This document shows, piece after piece, positions 18,695 through 26,165 of a stretch of 64,000 nucleotides of DNA. Source of the DNA: Kaistella carnis (GTDB lineage Bacteria > Bacteroidota > Bacteroidia > Flavobacteriales > Weeksellaceae). The DNA lies in the NCBI RefSeq assembly GCF_003860585.1, contig NZ_CP034159.1, positions 2,604,001 to 2,668,000 of the forward strand, given 5' to 3'. A model generated the notes under the pieces. That model did no database searches and was not told where the DNA came from. It saw only the letters and a list, made by a program, of their open reading frames with translations. Position numbers and translations under genes: made by a program. The stretch's first letter is position 1. Every line of letters starts with the position of its first letter.

Positions 18695-20137
18695 ATGATA
18701 AGAATTTACTGCGATAAAAATGTTTATTCCCTACTAAACGAGTCTAATAGAAATTTCAATCCAGAACTCAAATCATTGATGGATGACTTGAAGGATATCA
18801 TGATTTTTACTTATTCACACGCTCATCACGAAGATCTATCAAATTCAGATGAATCTTTTTGGAATCATGATTTAAAATTACTGGAAAATTACGTTAAAGA
18901 TCATTACTTTAATTATGATGGCATAAAAAGAACTACTGAATGCCTTCTGGCAGAACCTACAAAATCCTTCTTTGATACTGATTTCAAAATTTATAATAAT
19001 GTTATAAATCCTAACAATAATATATTGGACACAATGTTTCAATTATTAGAGGAGGGTGATAATGATGAGGATGAGTTATTAAAAGTTGCAAAAAAAACGT
19101 TCCAAGCATTATTGGATCAACCAGCCCCAAATTTTTTTGATCCAAATTTATCTGACAAAGAAAAGGAATATGCCGAACGCTTTTTGCCAGTAAGTCAAGA
19201 TCAAACTATGGGTTCGATGATTAATAATCTTTTTAAATTTGGAAATAAATTACTGACAGATAAAACTGAAGTAATTGCTCTGAAGAAAATGATGGAAGAA
19301 TTTGTCAATAGCGATAAATACAGTTTTGAAAAATGGCGAAATCAGTTTGACGCGAAATTCAAAGAAAATTTTGGTGGAAAAAGTTTCACAGAAATGATGG
19401 GAGATCTTTTTAACGCGGTAGATCATTACAATGATTATGACAAGTTTATTATGTTTTTTAATTCATTGGAATTGCATAATGTCACAAGAGATAAGCCTTT
19501 GAGAAAAAGTCAATCTTTAGGGAGTATCAGTACAGATGCAAATCACGCTTGGTATGCTTCGTTTTCGGATTTTTTAATTACTGATGACAAAGGTTTAATT
19601 GCGAAAGCGTACATCTGTTATCAGTTTTTTAATATAAAAACACGTATTTTAACGATAAAAGAATTTTTAAATAGTAAAACTAAATTTATTCAACAAGAAG
19701 AAAATGATATTCATCGATTTTTTAAAACTTTGGAATACGAACTGACAAACAGTGTGATTTTGAGAAAAAATTTGAATATAAATTTTGAAGATACAGAAAT
19801 CTTAAAAAACTTGCATAAGTTTTTTAATTACTTTAATAGAATTAGTGTGACCCAAAATTCCACAAAAATCTATTGTCAAAGGCATAATAACGCAAATTCT
19901 GTAATGATTAGAGAAGCAGAAGTTTTAGTCAAAAAATTAATAAATTTGTTTGGAATCGATAATAATAATTCTGGACTTTATTCAATTGACGAAAAGAAAT
20001 CTACTGACGAAATTATAAGAAAATGGAATTTCGAAAATATTGAAATTATATTTGGTTTTGCAATTAATAACGGGGGTAATTGTTACTGTTTAGATTTTAC
20101 ATCAAACAACAATATAGAAAACTCGTTACTAAAATAA
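18695..20137 (+). CDS. Large PIN-like nuclease candidate, partner of the SEFIR protein
   Basis: A 480-residue protein with PIN-domain hallmarks split by a long insert. Near the N-terminus are IRIYCDKNVYSLL with Asp7 and HAHHEDLSN with Glu46/Asp47. After a helical insert (about 50-270) come STDANHAWYASFSD with Asp281 and Asp292 and FLITDDKG with Asp297/298. This spacing of acidic residues and the hydrophobic-TDDKG strand matches PIN-fold RNases. The C-terminal 130 residues are unrecognised. It may be the toxic RNase or a regulator of the SEFIR pair. The call is by motif only. Confidence 0.6.
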   Translation: MIRIYCDKNVYSLLNESNRNFNPELKSLMDDLKDIMIFTYSHAHHEDLSNSDESFWNHDLKLLENYVKDHYFNYDGIKRTTECLLAEPTKSFFDTDFKIYNNVINPNNNILDTMFQLLEEGDNDEDELLKVAKKTFQALLDQPAPNFFDPNLSDKEKEYAERFLPVSQDQTMGSMINNLFKFGNKLLTDKTEVIALKKMMEEFVNSDKYSFEKWRNQFDAKFKENFGGKSFTEMMGDLFNAVDHYNDYDKFIMFFNSLELHNVTRDKPLRKSQSLGSISTDANHAWYASFSDFLITDDKGLIAKAYICYQFFNIKTRILTIKEFLNSKTKFIQQEENDIHRFFKTLEYELTNSVILRKNLNINFEDTEILKNLHKFFNYFNRISVTQNSTKIYCQRHNNANSVMIREAEVLVKKLINLFGIDNNNSGLYSIDEKKSTDEIIRKWNFENIEIIFGFAINNGGNCYCLDFTSNNNIENSLLK

Positions 20138-20146
20138 ATTATTAAA

Positions 20147-20491
20147 ATGACGAAATTAACTCAAATAAAAGAAATTCAAAATAGACTTCCTGAAGATATC
20201 AGATTTGTTGATGAAACGAATTCAGAATTTACCGAAGATGAATTTGTGAGTATTCTGTGTTGGTTAAAATATTTTAAGCAACATTATAATAAGTTTGGGA
20301 AGTCAAAATTACCAGAAATAATGTTCCCAATAATTTCTAAAAAAATAAGGTTGGATTTTGGGCTATATATTACAAGAAGTGATTGCGAACCTGGAAAAGG
20401 AGATTATAATATTTATATTTCAGAAAATTTGAAAAATTACAAACCGGGGAGAAAAACACTTGATAACTTTATAAGAACATGGAATTTGTAA
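20147..20491 (+). CDS. Small hypothetical protein of the SEFIR cassette
   Basis: A 114-residue protein starting 9 bases after the PIN-like gene, so the same operon. It has no motif I recognise; GLYITRSDCEPGKGDYNIYI is a beta-rich, charged segment. It could be an accessory or immunity factor for the two upstream proteins (inference from position). Confidence 0.55.
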   Translation: MTKLTQIKEIQNRLPEDIRFVDETNSEFTEDEFVSILCWLKYFKQHYNKFGKSKLPEIMFPIISKKIRLDFGLYITRSDCEPGKGDYNIYISENLKNYKPGRKTLDNFIRTWNL

Positions 20492-20568
20492 ACTCTTTGA
20501 AATTAATACATTTAAAATATTGTCCCAAATTATAGCAAAATAATTTTATTACTGCTACAAAACCTATC

Positions 20569-20576
20569 TATATTTG
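20569..20576 (+). promoter_or_regulatory. -7 box immediately before a start codon
   Basis: TATATTTG ends at 20576 and an ATG begins at 20580. With the usual distance to the start site, the transcript of the next gene would have almost no leader. No clear -33 element is visible. Confidence 0.5.
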
Positions 20577-20579
20577 TGC

Positions 20580-20864
20580 ATGAAACTTCACGCCAAAATA
20601 ATAGAATCAGCAATCCCGAAAAGGGATGATGCAGCATCATCCATAATTATTCAATTTGTAGATGATAAAGAAGGTCAAAACTTTGAAGTTTTCTGTCCAG
20701 ATTTTGACCCATATTATACCAAAATTAGAAAGTGGGACATCTGGGAACTATCAATTAAATGGAAAAGTGAAATCTTTATCGATCCGAAAACGAAAGTAAA
20801 ATCCTATTTTACCCATTTAATCTGCACAAAGGCGTCACCGGTTTTTCAAATGGATAAGTCATAA
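20580..20864 (+). CDS. Small hypothetical protein
   Basis: A 94-residue protein (MKLHAKIIESAIPKRDDAAS..., VFCPDFDPYYTKIRKWDIWE) that I do not recognise. ATG at 20580 is preferred over TTG at 20574, which lies in the -7 box. Beta-rich content suggests a small OB- or SH3-like fold, a guess. It stands alone between the defence cassette and the iteron-like array, so it may bind or regulate that DNA. Confidence 0.5.
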   Translation: MKLHAKIIESAIPKRDDAASSIIIQFVDDKEGQNFEVFCPDFDPYYTKIRKWDIWELSIKWKSEIFIDPKTKVKSYFTHLICTKASPVFQMDKS

Positions 20865-20906
20865 CAATAGTAGTATATATTTTATTTCAGCAATTACAGT
20901 CATTTT

Positions 20907-21203
20907 ACCTGCGTAAATTAGATACAACAATGTGCGTAAAATAAATATAGAATATTTTCTTATCATGCTCAAAAATTACACTAGCCTGCGTAAAATAATA
21001 GCAGGTTAATTTCTTCAACCTTAAAATTATTCCGGCAAACCTGCGTAATTTAAATCCAGATTATTTTTAACCTGCGTAAAAAAGATGCAGCAACCTGCGT
21101 TAAATGAATGCAGGTTATCTTCTGCACCTGCGTAAAACAAATACAGCACTTGCGTAAATTGAATACAAGTAGACACATTACCTGCGTTAATGAATACCAA
21201 GTA
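20907..21203 (+). repeat. Nine-unit ACCTGCGTAA array (iteron- or centromere-like)
   Basis: Nine 23-bp units share the core TGCGTWA, with cores starting at 20910, 20933, 20987, 21042, 21073, 21096, 21129, 21151 and 21183. Each has a left arm ACCTG and a right arm related to CAGGT, spaced identically. Unit 6 is a perfect dyad (ACCTG/CAGGT), while unit 8 has changed both arms together (ACTTG/CAAGT). Core spacings (22-23, 31-33, 54-55) are near whole helical turns. No gene is supported here; the small frame at 21108-21296 is spurious. Confidence 0.85.
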
Positions 21204-21314
21204 CAATTCTTTTCTTTTTCAAAAGCAATATTACTGTATTCAACTAAAATTCAATCTTTTACTAATTCTAAAATTTTGTTTTCAGACCTCTCCTAAAATG
21301 CGGGAGTTTTGATA

Positions 21315-21372
21315 GCAAGATGTGTCTTTGTACCCACAACTTTTCAAGTTGGGTTACAAAGACGAATCTTGC
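21315..21372. repeat. Long hairpin upstream of mob genes, candidate oriT element
   Basis: A near-perfect stem pairs GCAAGAT (21315-21321) with ATCTTGC (21366-21372), GTCTTTGTA (21324-21332) with TACAAAGAC (21355-21363) and CAACTT (21337-21342) with AAGTTG (21346-21351). It lies between the nine-unit array and the mobilisation genes, where Bacteroidota elements carry oriT. Downstream DNA to 21580 is non-coding and has CATTGAT twice around 21515-21550, possibly near nic. A strong terminator is the alternative reading. Confidence 0.55.
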
Positions 21373-21580
21373 CTTTTTGCAAAAGGGGAAAAAACTTCGG
21401 AACTCGTTTTTTTACATTGGGAATAAGGTTTAGAGTCCAGAATAACCCAAATTACACTTTTTTAGACTTTTTTTTTCTGTTTTGAATCCAGATTAATAGT
21501 TTTTAGCCCAAAGCATTGATGCAGTGTTGCTTCGCATACATTGATTCCTCAATTTTGCCCTGAAATTATAAATCAAATAG

Positions 21581-22375
21581 ATGGGTAAAATACTTTATTT
21601 CTTTTTATGTCTACTTACATTATCACTTCGGGCACAAGTCGGGATTAATACTACAACACCTGAAACAACTCTGGATGTTGTTGGAAAACCAAATGACTCT
21701 AATCACTATGATGGAATAATTCCACCCAGAGTAACAGGTGATCAACTTTCAGCAAAATTCTATTCCTCTGCGAAAAAGGGCGCGATTGTTTTTGCAACTT
21801 CTCCAGCCAATAATCTGACCGGTCAAGTGATAAATGTTAGTGAAGCCGGGCCCTATTATTTTGATGGAAATTTATGGCAAACTTACTCCAAGGAAGTTCA
21901 ACCAATTGAATACAGGATTGTACTATCTTTTGATCCGACCAGTACTTCGGGATTAACTTCAACTTCAACCTGGTCTGCACCAGTTAATTATTACGGAAAC
22001 ACCAACGCATATTTTACCGCTTCTAAATATTATTCAATCGGCACCAAAAACTTTGCAGGTTTGAAAGGTGCGGTAACTTTTAGGAAAGTTCATGGAATAG
22101 TTAACGTTTACTTTCAAATTTTTCGATCTTCAGATTCAGCACCGATTTTGAATAATGCATTTATCGGGATTGCGGACATTTTCAGCGATATCGGATATAT
22201 TCCAAATCAAATCGTTTTGCTACACACAGAAAATTCAACTCAATTTTTTCCGGCACTTTTAGAAAATTACGGTTTACAAATTCCTGTTTCTTCTTTAAAT
22301 CAAATGTCCACCTCCTACTACACGTATGGAGAAGTACAAGGCTTTTCGAACTGGATAAAACCGTACCTGCCTTAA
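21581..22375 (+). CDS. Secreted hypothetical protein (cargo)
   Basis: A 264-residue protein with a signal peptide (MGKILYFFLCLLTLSLRAQ) followed by VGINTTTPETTLDVVGKP, an opening very common in exported Flavobacteriia proteins that resemble tail-fibre or surface repeats. The rest is beta-rich and unrecognised. It interrupts the space between the putative oriT and mob genes, so it is probably cargo or a surface protein used in mating (inference). Confidence 0.7.
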   Translation: MGKILYFFLCLLTLSLRAQVGINTTTPETTLDVVGKPNDSNHYDGIIPPRVTGDQLSAKFYSSAKKGAIVFATSPANNLTGQVINVSEAGPYYFDGNLWQTYSKEVQPIEYRIVLSFDPTSTSGLTSTSTWSAPVNYYGNTNAYFTASKYYSIGTKNFAGLKGAVTFRKVHGIVNVYFQIFRSSDSAPILNNAFIGIADIFSDIGYIPNQIVLLHTENSTQFFPALLENYGLQIPVSSLNQMSTSYYTYGEVQGFSNWIKPYLP

Positions 22376-22430
22376 CGTGAATAATTCAGATACAAACACA
22401 AATGATGATTTTGATTTTTGACAGAGGAAA

Positions 22431-22781
22431 ATGATTAAGGAACATTTAATAAAATTAAGAATAGAAAAATTTAAAAAAGAAGAATGGAAGAAATTCTGTA
22501 ATGCGAGAAATATTTCATTAACAAGTCTAATCATTAATTCTGTAGAAGGAAAAATACTGGACAACGAGAGAAGAATAATATTAAAGTTCATTGAAAAACA
22601 GGATAATCTATTTGTTAAAATTGAAACCAATATTAATCAAGTTGCAAGGATCGTAAATGGCCAAAAACACGTCAGCGATTTAGAATTGAAAAGATTTTCA
22701 GATCAATTGCTTGAAGTTGTAAAATTGAAAGAAAAACAAAATGCTGTTTTTGTGAAAATTTACGCAATGCTGGCAAAATGA
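22431..22781 (+). CDS. mobA: MobA-type mobilisation accessory protein
   Basis: A 116-residue basic protein. Residues 1-45 fit a ribbon-helix-helix DNA-binding domain (LIKLRIEKFKKEEWKKFCN, then ISLTSLIINSVEG). The C-terminal half is a coiled coil containing INQVARIVNGQ, typical of relaxosome accessory proteins. It would bind oriT and recruit the relaxase. It overlaps the relaxase gene by 4 bases (ATGA). Confidence 0.8.
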   Translation: MIKEHLIKLRIEKFKKEEWKKFCNARNISLTSLIINSVEGKILDNERRIILKFIEKQDNLFVKIETNINQVARIVNGQKHVSDLELKRFSDQLLEVVKLKEKQNAVFVKIYAMLAK

Positions 22782-24238
22782 TCGTGAAGATGATGCCGGC
22801 AGCAGGTGCAAGTTTTCCCGGAGTGAATTACCACGATAAGAAAATAAATAGCGGAAAAGGAGAATTAATGCTGATGAAAAACTTTCCTTCTTTCATTAAT
22901 GAGTCAAGTGATAAGCAACAGGTGAGAGATTATTTGAGAGCGATTTCAATAGTAAACAAAAAGATCATTAAGCCGCAATTTCATGCGATGATTTCTACAA
23001 AGTTTCAGGAGCACTCTAAAGAAGAATTAACAGAAATCGCGGAGAACTTTATGAGAGAAATGGGTTACGGAGATCAGCCTTTCACAGTCGTCTTTCATAA
23101 TGACACAGATAACAATCACGTCCACATCGTTTCAACAAGAGTTGATAAGACAACTGCGAAAAAGATCAATGATAGTTTTGAAAAATTAAAATCACAGGAA
23201 GCATTAATTAAAACACTTGAAAAACTGTACAACATAAAACCTGATGAAGAACTTGAAAATTTATTGAAATATAAAGTCAGCACCATTAATCAATTAAAAC
23301 TATTGCTGGAGAGAAATGGCTTTGTAATGATTAAAAATAAACTGGATGAAAAGGCTTTTGATATTCTGAAAAATGGAGTGAAGCAAAGAACAATAAACAG
23401 TGAGCAAATAGATTTTGAGACTAATAAAAATGACAGCAGGAAGAATCAGATAAAAGCAATTTTAATTAAATACAAAGCAATTCATTCAAATAAAGTATTT
23501 AAAGTTGAAGATAGCAGAAAGCAAAAATCTGTGATACCAGAAAATCAGGATAAAAGTGAACAGGATAAAACTAAAGTAAAAGTAGAGTTTGAAAGTGAAT
23601 TGCAGGAAAAAATGCGAACCCTTTTTGGGATAGACATCGTGTTTCATCAAAAAGATAATTTTCAACCTTTTGGATACACCTTAATTGATCACAAATCGGG
23701 AAGAATTTACAAAGGAAGCGAGGTTTTAAAAATGAATGAACTATTCGAGTTTACCAATGAGAAAATTGATAAACAATTATTTGAAATTTTGAAAGATTAT
23801 CACATTCCAGACGAAGAATCAAAATCAGTGCTTTTAAAATTTTTGCGGAAAACTAAACCAGAAATCAAACTGCAGAAATTCATGCTTTTCGAGAATAAAA
23901 AAAATAAAGATCTCGAAACCTATCGAAAAATTCAGAAAGAAGTAAAACATCATGTTAGAAATAGTTTAAGTAATAGGAATGATAAGCAAACAGTTTCCAT
24001 TGTGAAAAGTGAAAACGGTAAGTTTTACGCAATCAGTCAGGAACATCATTTCATAGGGAAACTGCAAAATTTAATTGGAGAAAAGGAGTATCAGAATTTT
24101 TTAAATCCTCAAAAGGAAGTTGCGGGAAAAGTTATGAAAGCGGTTGATGAAATGTTTTTTGAATTGATGAAAATTTCAGGAACAGCAAAAGATCCCGGAG
24201 AAAATGAATTGAAAAAGAGAAGAAAAAAACGAAAATAG
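22778..24238 (+). CDS. mobB: Relaxase (MobB-type mobilisation nuclease)
   Basis: A 486-residue relaxase. The metal-binding motif HxDxxxxHxH is clear as FHNDTDNNHVHIV (His107, His114, His116). A likely nicking tyrosine is Tyr18 in GVNYHDKK. It cuts one strand at oriT, stays bound to the 5' end and pilots the DNA into the recipient. A coiled and charged C-terminal half follows. It sits between mobA and a ParA-like gene, the standard order in Bacteroidota ICEs. Confidence 0.92.
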   Translation: MIVKMMPAAGASFPGVNYHDKKINSGKGELMLMKNFPSFINESSDKQQVRDYLRAISIVNKKIIKPQFHAMISTKFQEHSKEELTEIAENFMREMGYGDQPFTVVFHNDTDNNHVHIVSTRVDKTTAKKINDSFEKLKSQEALIKTLEKLYNIKPDEELENLLKYKVSTINQLKLLLERNGFVMIKNKLDEKAFDILKNGVKQRTINSEQIDFETNKNDSRKNQIKAILIKYKAIHSNKVFKVEDSRKQKSVIPENQDKSEQDKTKVKVEFESELQEKMRTLFGIDIVFHQKDNFQPFGYTLIDHKSGRIYKGSEVLKMNELFEFTNEKIDKQLFEILKDYHIPDEESKSVLLKFLRKTKPEIKLQKFMLFENKKNKDLETYRKIQKEVKHHVRNSLSNRNDKQTVSIVKSENGKFYAISQEHHFIGKLQNLIGEKEYQNFLNPQKEVAGKVMKAVDEMFFELMKISGTAKDPGENELKKRRKKRK

Positions 24239-24889
24239 ATGATAATCACTTTTGCAACCCAAAAAGGAGGAACCGGAAAAACAACCCTCGCTATTGCTTT
24301 TGCGAATTATATTTCGGCAATCTCTGAACGGAATATCAATGTTTTCGATTTTGATTATCAGAAATCATTTTACCAGAAATGGAAAGAAGACGAAGAATTG
24401 GATTTGCCGAAATTATATGATGTGGAAACTATCGGAGAAGAAGTCGAGCAGCCATTTTCAGATTTTGAAACAATTCTGGATTTGAAAGATAACGACGATA
24501 TCAACCTGTTTGATTTGGCAGGAACGCTAGATGCAAAGTACAGTGATCTGTTAATTTACAGTGACTTTATCATCATTCCATTTGAGTATTCAGATGTGTC
24601 TGCAAAATCAACTTTAGTGTTTGTCAATTTTTTAGGAATACTGGAAAGTCAGTCAGAACGAATTTTTATCCGCTCGAAATACGATAAGGGCTACAAATAT
24701 CTGAATCAGGAAGGAATGGATGCTGAAATAAAAAAATATGGAACATTAATAAAAAGCCCTGTTTTTAAAAGAAACTGTCTGCAAACAATCGACACCAGAA
24801 AATTGACTTACGAGCAGAAATATGCAGTTAAAAATTCCTTTAACGAAATAATAACCTGTATTAATGAAAACCTGGATACCAATATTTAA
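24239..24889 (+). CDS. ParA-family ATPase (TraA-type)
   Basis: A 216-residue protein with a deviant Walker A (KGGTGKTT, residues 9-16) and FDFDYQKSF as the switch region. It belongs to the ParA/MinD ATPases found at the head of Bacteroidota tra operons (TraA in CTnDOT-type elements). It may position or partition the element. It starts directly after the relaxase stop. No separate ParB was found; a 23-bp repeat array upstream could be a binding region (inference). Confidence 0.85.
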   Translation: MIITFATQKGGTGKTTLAIAFANYISAISERNINVFDFDYQKSFYQKWKEDEELDLPKLYDVETIGEEVEQPFSDFETILDLKDNDDINLFDLAGTLDAKYSDLLIYSDFIIIPFEYSDVSAKSTLVFVNFLGILESQSERIFIRSKYDKGYKYLNQEGMDAEIKKYGTLIKSPVFKRNCLQTIDTRKLTYEQKYAVKNSFNEIITCINENLDTNI

Positions 24890-24929
24890 CCCAGTTCTAC
24901 ACTATTACCTTTTAGAGAAACTATTATTT

Positions 24930-25514
24930 ATGACAAAATTTTTAATCATTCTAATTGCGCTTTACATCCTGTACTACATAGGAAATATCGTTTATGATCT
25001 CTTCATAAAAAAGGAATCTACTTTGGTTACGGAGGAAAGCGATGTTTTTTCTTTGGCTGAATTTGAAGAGCAGAACAGAGATGATGTTACCACGGTAGGG
25101 ATTGAAGATGTAGAAAATTTGAACACTCCAAAGTCATTTACCAAAAGGGAGTTTCCGAGCAGCAATGATCTGTCAGAAGACAGAGAAGACATTGAAGTTT
25201 GGCGGCAAAGATTTGAGTCTGAACAAAATATTGATTCTTTCGAATCTGAAATTTTAGCAAATGAAGAAGAGGAAATTGCTTCCGAAAAAATAATTGAAGA
25301 ATATTCCAATGACCAAGGTGACACTGAAGATGAGGATGCAGATGATCACAATGACAATACAGATAAATCATTAGAAGCAGCCAATATTCAGGTCCCTCGA
25401 AAAGTGGATAATGCACAATTCAGAGAAATGTTTAATCAGGCAGAAACCATTGTACAAACGATTGAGCATGAAGATGGTCGCAAAGTTTTTCAAAACAGAG
25501 CAATTCAAAAATAA
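24930..25514 (+). CDS. Membrane-anchored acidic tra-operon protein
   Basis: The ATG at 24930 gives 194 residues beginning MTKFLIILIALYILYYIGNI, a transmembrane helix; an earlier in-frame ATG at 24864 would overlap parA and bury the helix. The remainder is very acidic (EDREDIEVW, EEEEIASEKIIEEY) with a conserved-looking tail (VDNAQFREMFNQAETIV). Similar proteins sit before traE in Bacteroidota ICEs; the function is not known to me. Confidence 0.7.
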   Translation: MTKFLIILIALYILYYIGNIVYDLFIKKESTLVTEESDVFSLAEFEEQNRDDVTTVGIEDVENLNTPKSFTKREFPSSNDLSEDREDIEVWRQRFESEQNIDSFESEILANEEEEIASEKIIEEYSNDQGDTEDEDADDHNDNTDKSLEAANIQVPRKVDNAQFREMFNQAETIVQTIEHEDGRKVFQNRAIQK

Positions 25515-25545
25515 CACTTATTAAACCTTATATATTTTAAACAAA

Positions 25546-25866
25546 ATGAATCGAAATTCAAAAAAACACAACATGATGAAAAAAAGTTTAACAGCCTTTA
25601 TTGTACTGTTTTCAATCAGTGCAACATTTGCGCAATCAGGAGGTAGTGCGGCGTTAGGTGCTGCAGCAACAACCATTTCAGGATACATCAATGATCTTGG
25701 ATTACTGATTTACGCAATTGGTGCTATTGTAGGAACGGTGGGTGGAATCAGAATTTACAACAAATGGACAAACGGTGATCAGGACATCAACAAAGAGATT
25801 GTTGGTTGGGGTGGTGCCTGTATTTTCTTATTGTTGGTTCCGACATTTATCGCTGCCATTTTCTAG
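25546..25866 (+). CDS. traE: Conjugative transposon protein TraE (DUF4134)
   Basis: A 106-residue small membrane protein with a signal sequence and two hydrophobic helices; GLLIYAIGAIVGTVGGIRIY and the segment around KEIVGWGGACIF match DUF4134. It resembles a VirB2/VirB3-size component of the mating channel. An internal start at 25573 (MMKKSLTAF) is also possible and gives a more typical signal peptide. Confidence 0.88.
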   Translation: MNRNSKKHNMMKKSLTAFIVLFSISATFAQSGGSAALGAAATTISGYINDLGLLIYAIGAIVGTVGGIRIYNKWTNGDQDINKEIVGWGGACIFLLLVPTFIAAIF

Positions 25867-26162
25867 TGGGCTACTTTCTATATAAGGGGCTTAAAAAACC
25901 CCTTATTTTCTTCGGATTGAAAGATAAATACATCTACTACGCAATGGGATCGGCAGTAGGTGGACTGGTTCTCGTAGCAATACTTTCTTCAATATTCGGA
26001 CTGTTAGGAATGATCATCGGAGCGGCAATCGGAGGAGCCGGAGTTTTTTTGAGTTATAAAACACAGGATTCTAAAGGACTTTACAACAAGACTAAAAACG
26101 AAGAAGAATTGCACATCCTGCCTGCCAAATTCAAAAATGCAAAACTTTTATCTAAAAAATAA
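25866..26162 (+). CDS. traF: Conjugative transposon protein TraF (DUF4133)
   Basis: A 98-residue protein with two membrane helices (YYAMGSAVGGLVLVAILSSI and GMIIGAAIGGAGVFLSY). I place the start at GTG 25866, which overlaps the traE stop (TAGTG); a start further upstream would lie deep inside traE. The opening GLKKPLIFFGLKDKYI is typical of DUF4133, a VirB3-like channel protein that pairs with TraG. Confidence 0.8.
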   Translation: MGYFLYKGLKKPLIFFGLKDKYIYYAMGSAVGGLVLVAILSSIFGLLGMIIGAAIGGAGVFLSYKTQDSKGLYNKTKNEEELHILPAKFKNAKLLSKK

Positions 26163-26165
26163 AAT

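Noticed and set aside
20907..21203. CRISPR array
   Set aside because: Spacing between units is irregular but helically phased, units are too short and variable, there are no fixed-length unique spacers, and no cas genes are present.
21108..21296. 62-residue frame in the nine-unit array
   Set aside because: Its sequence is a translation of the repeats and has no protein-like features.
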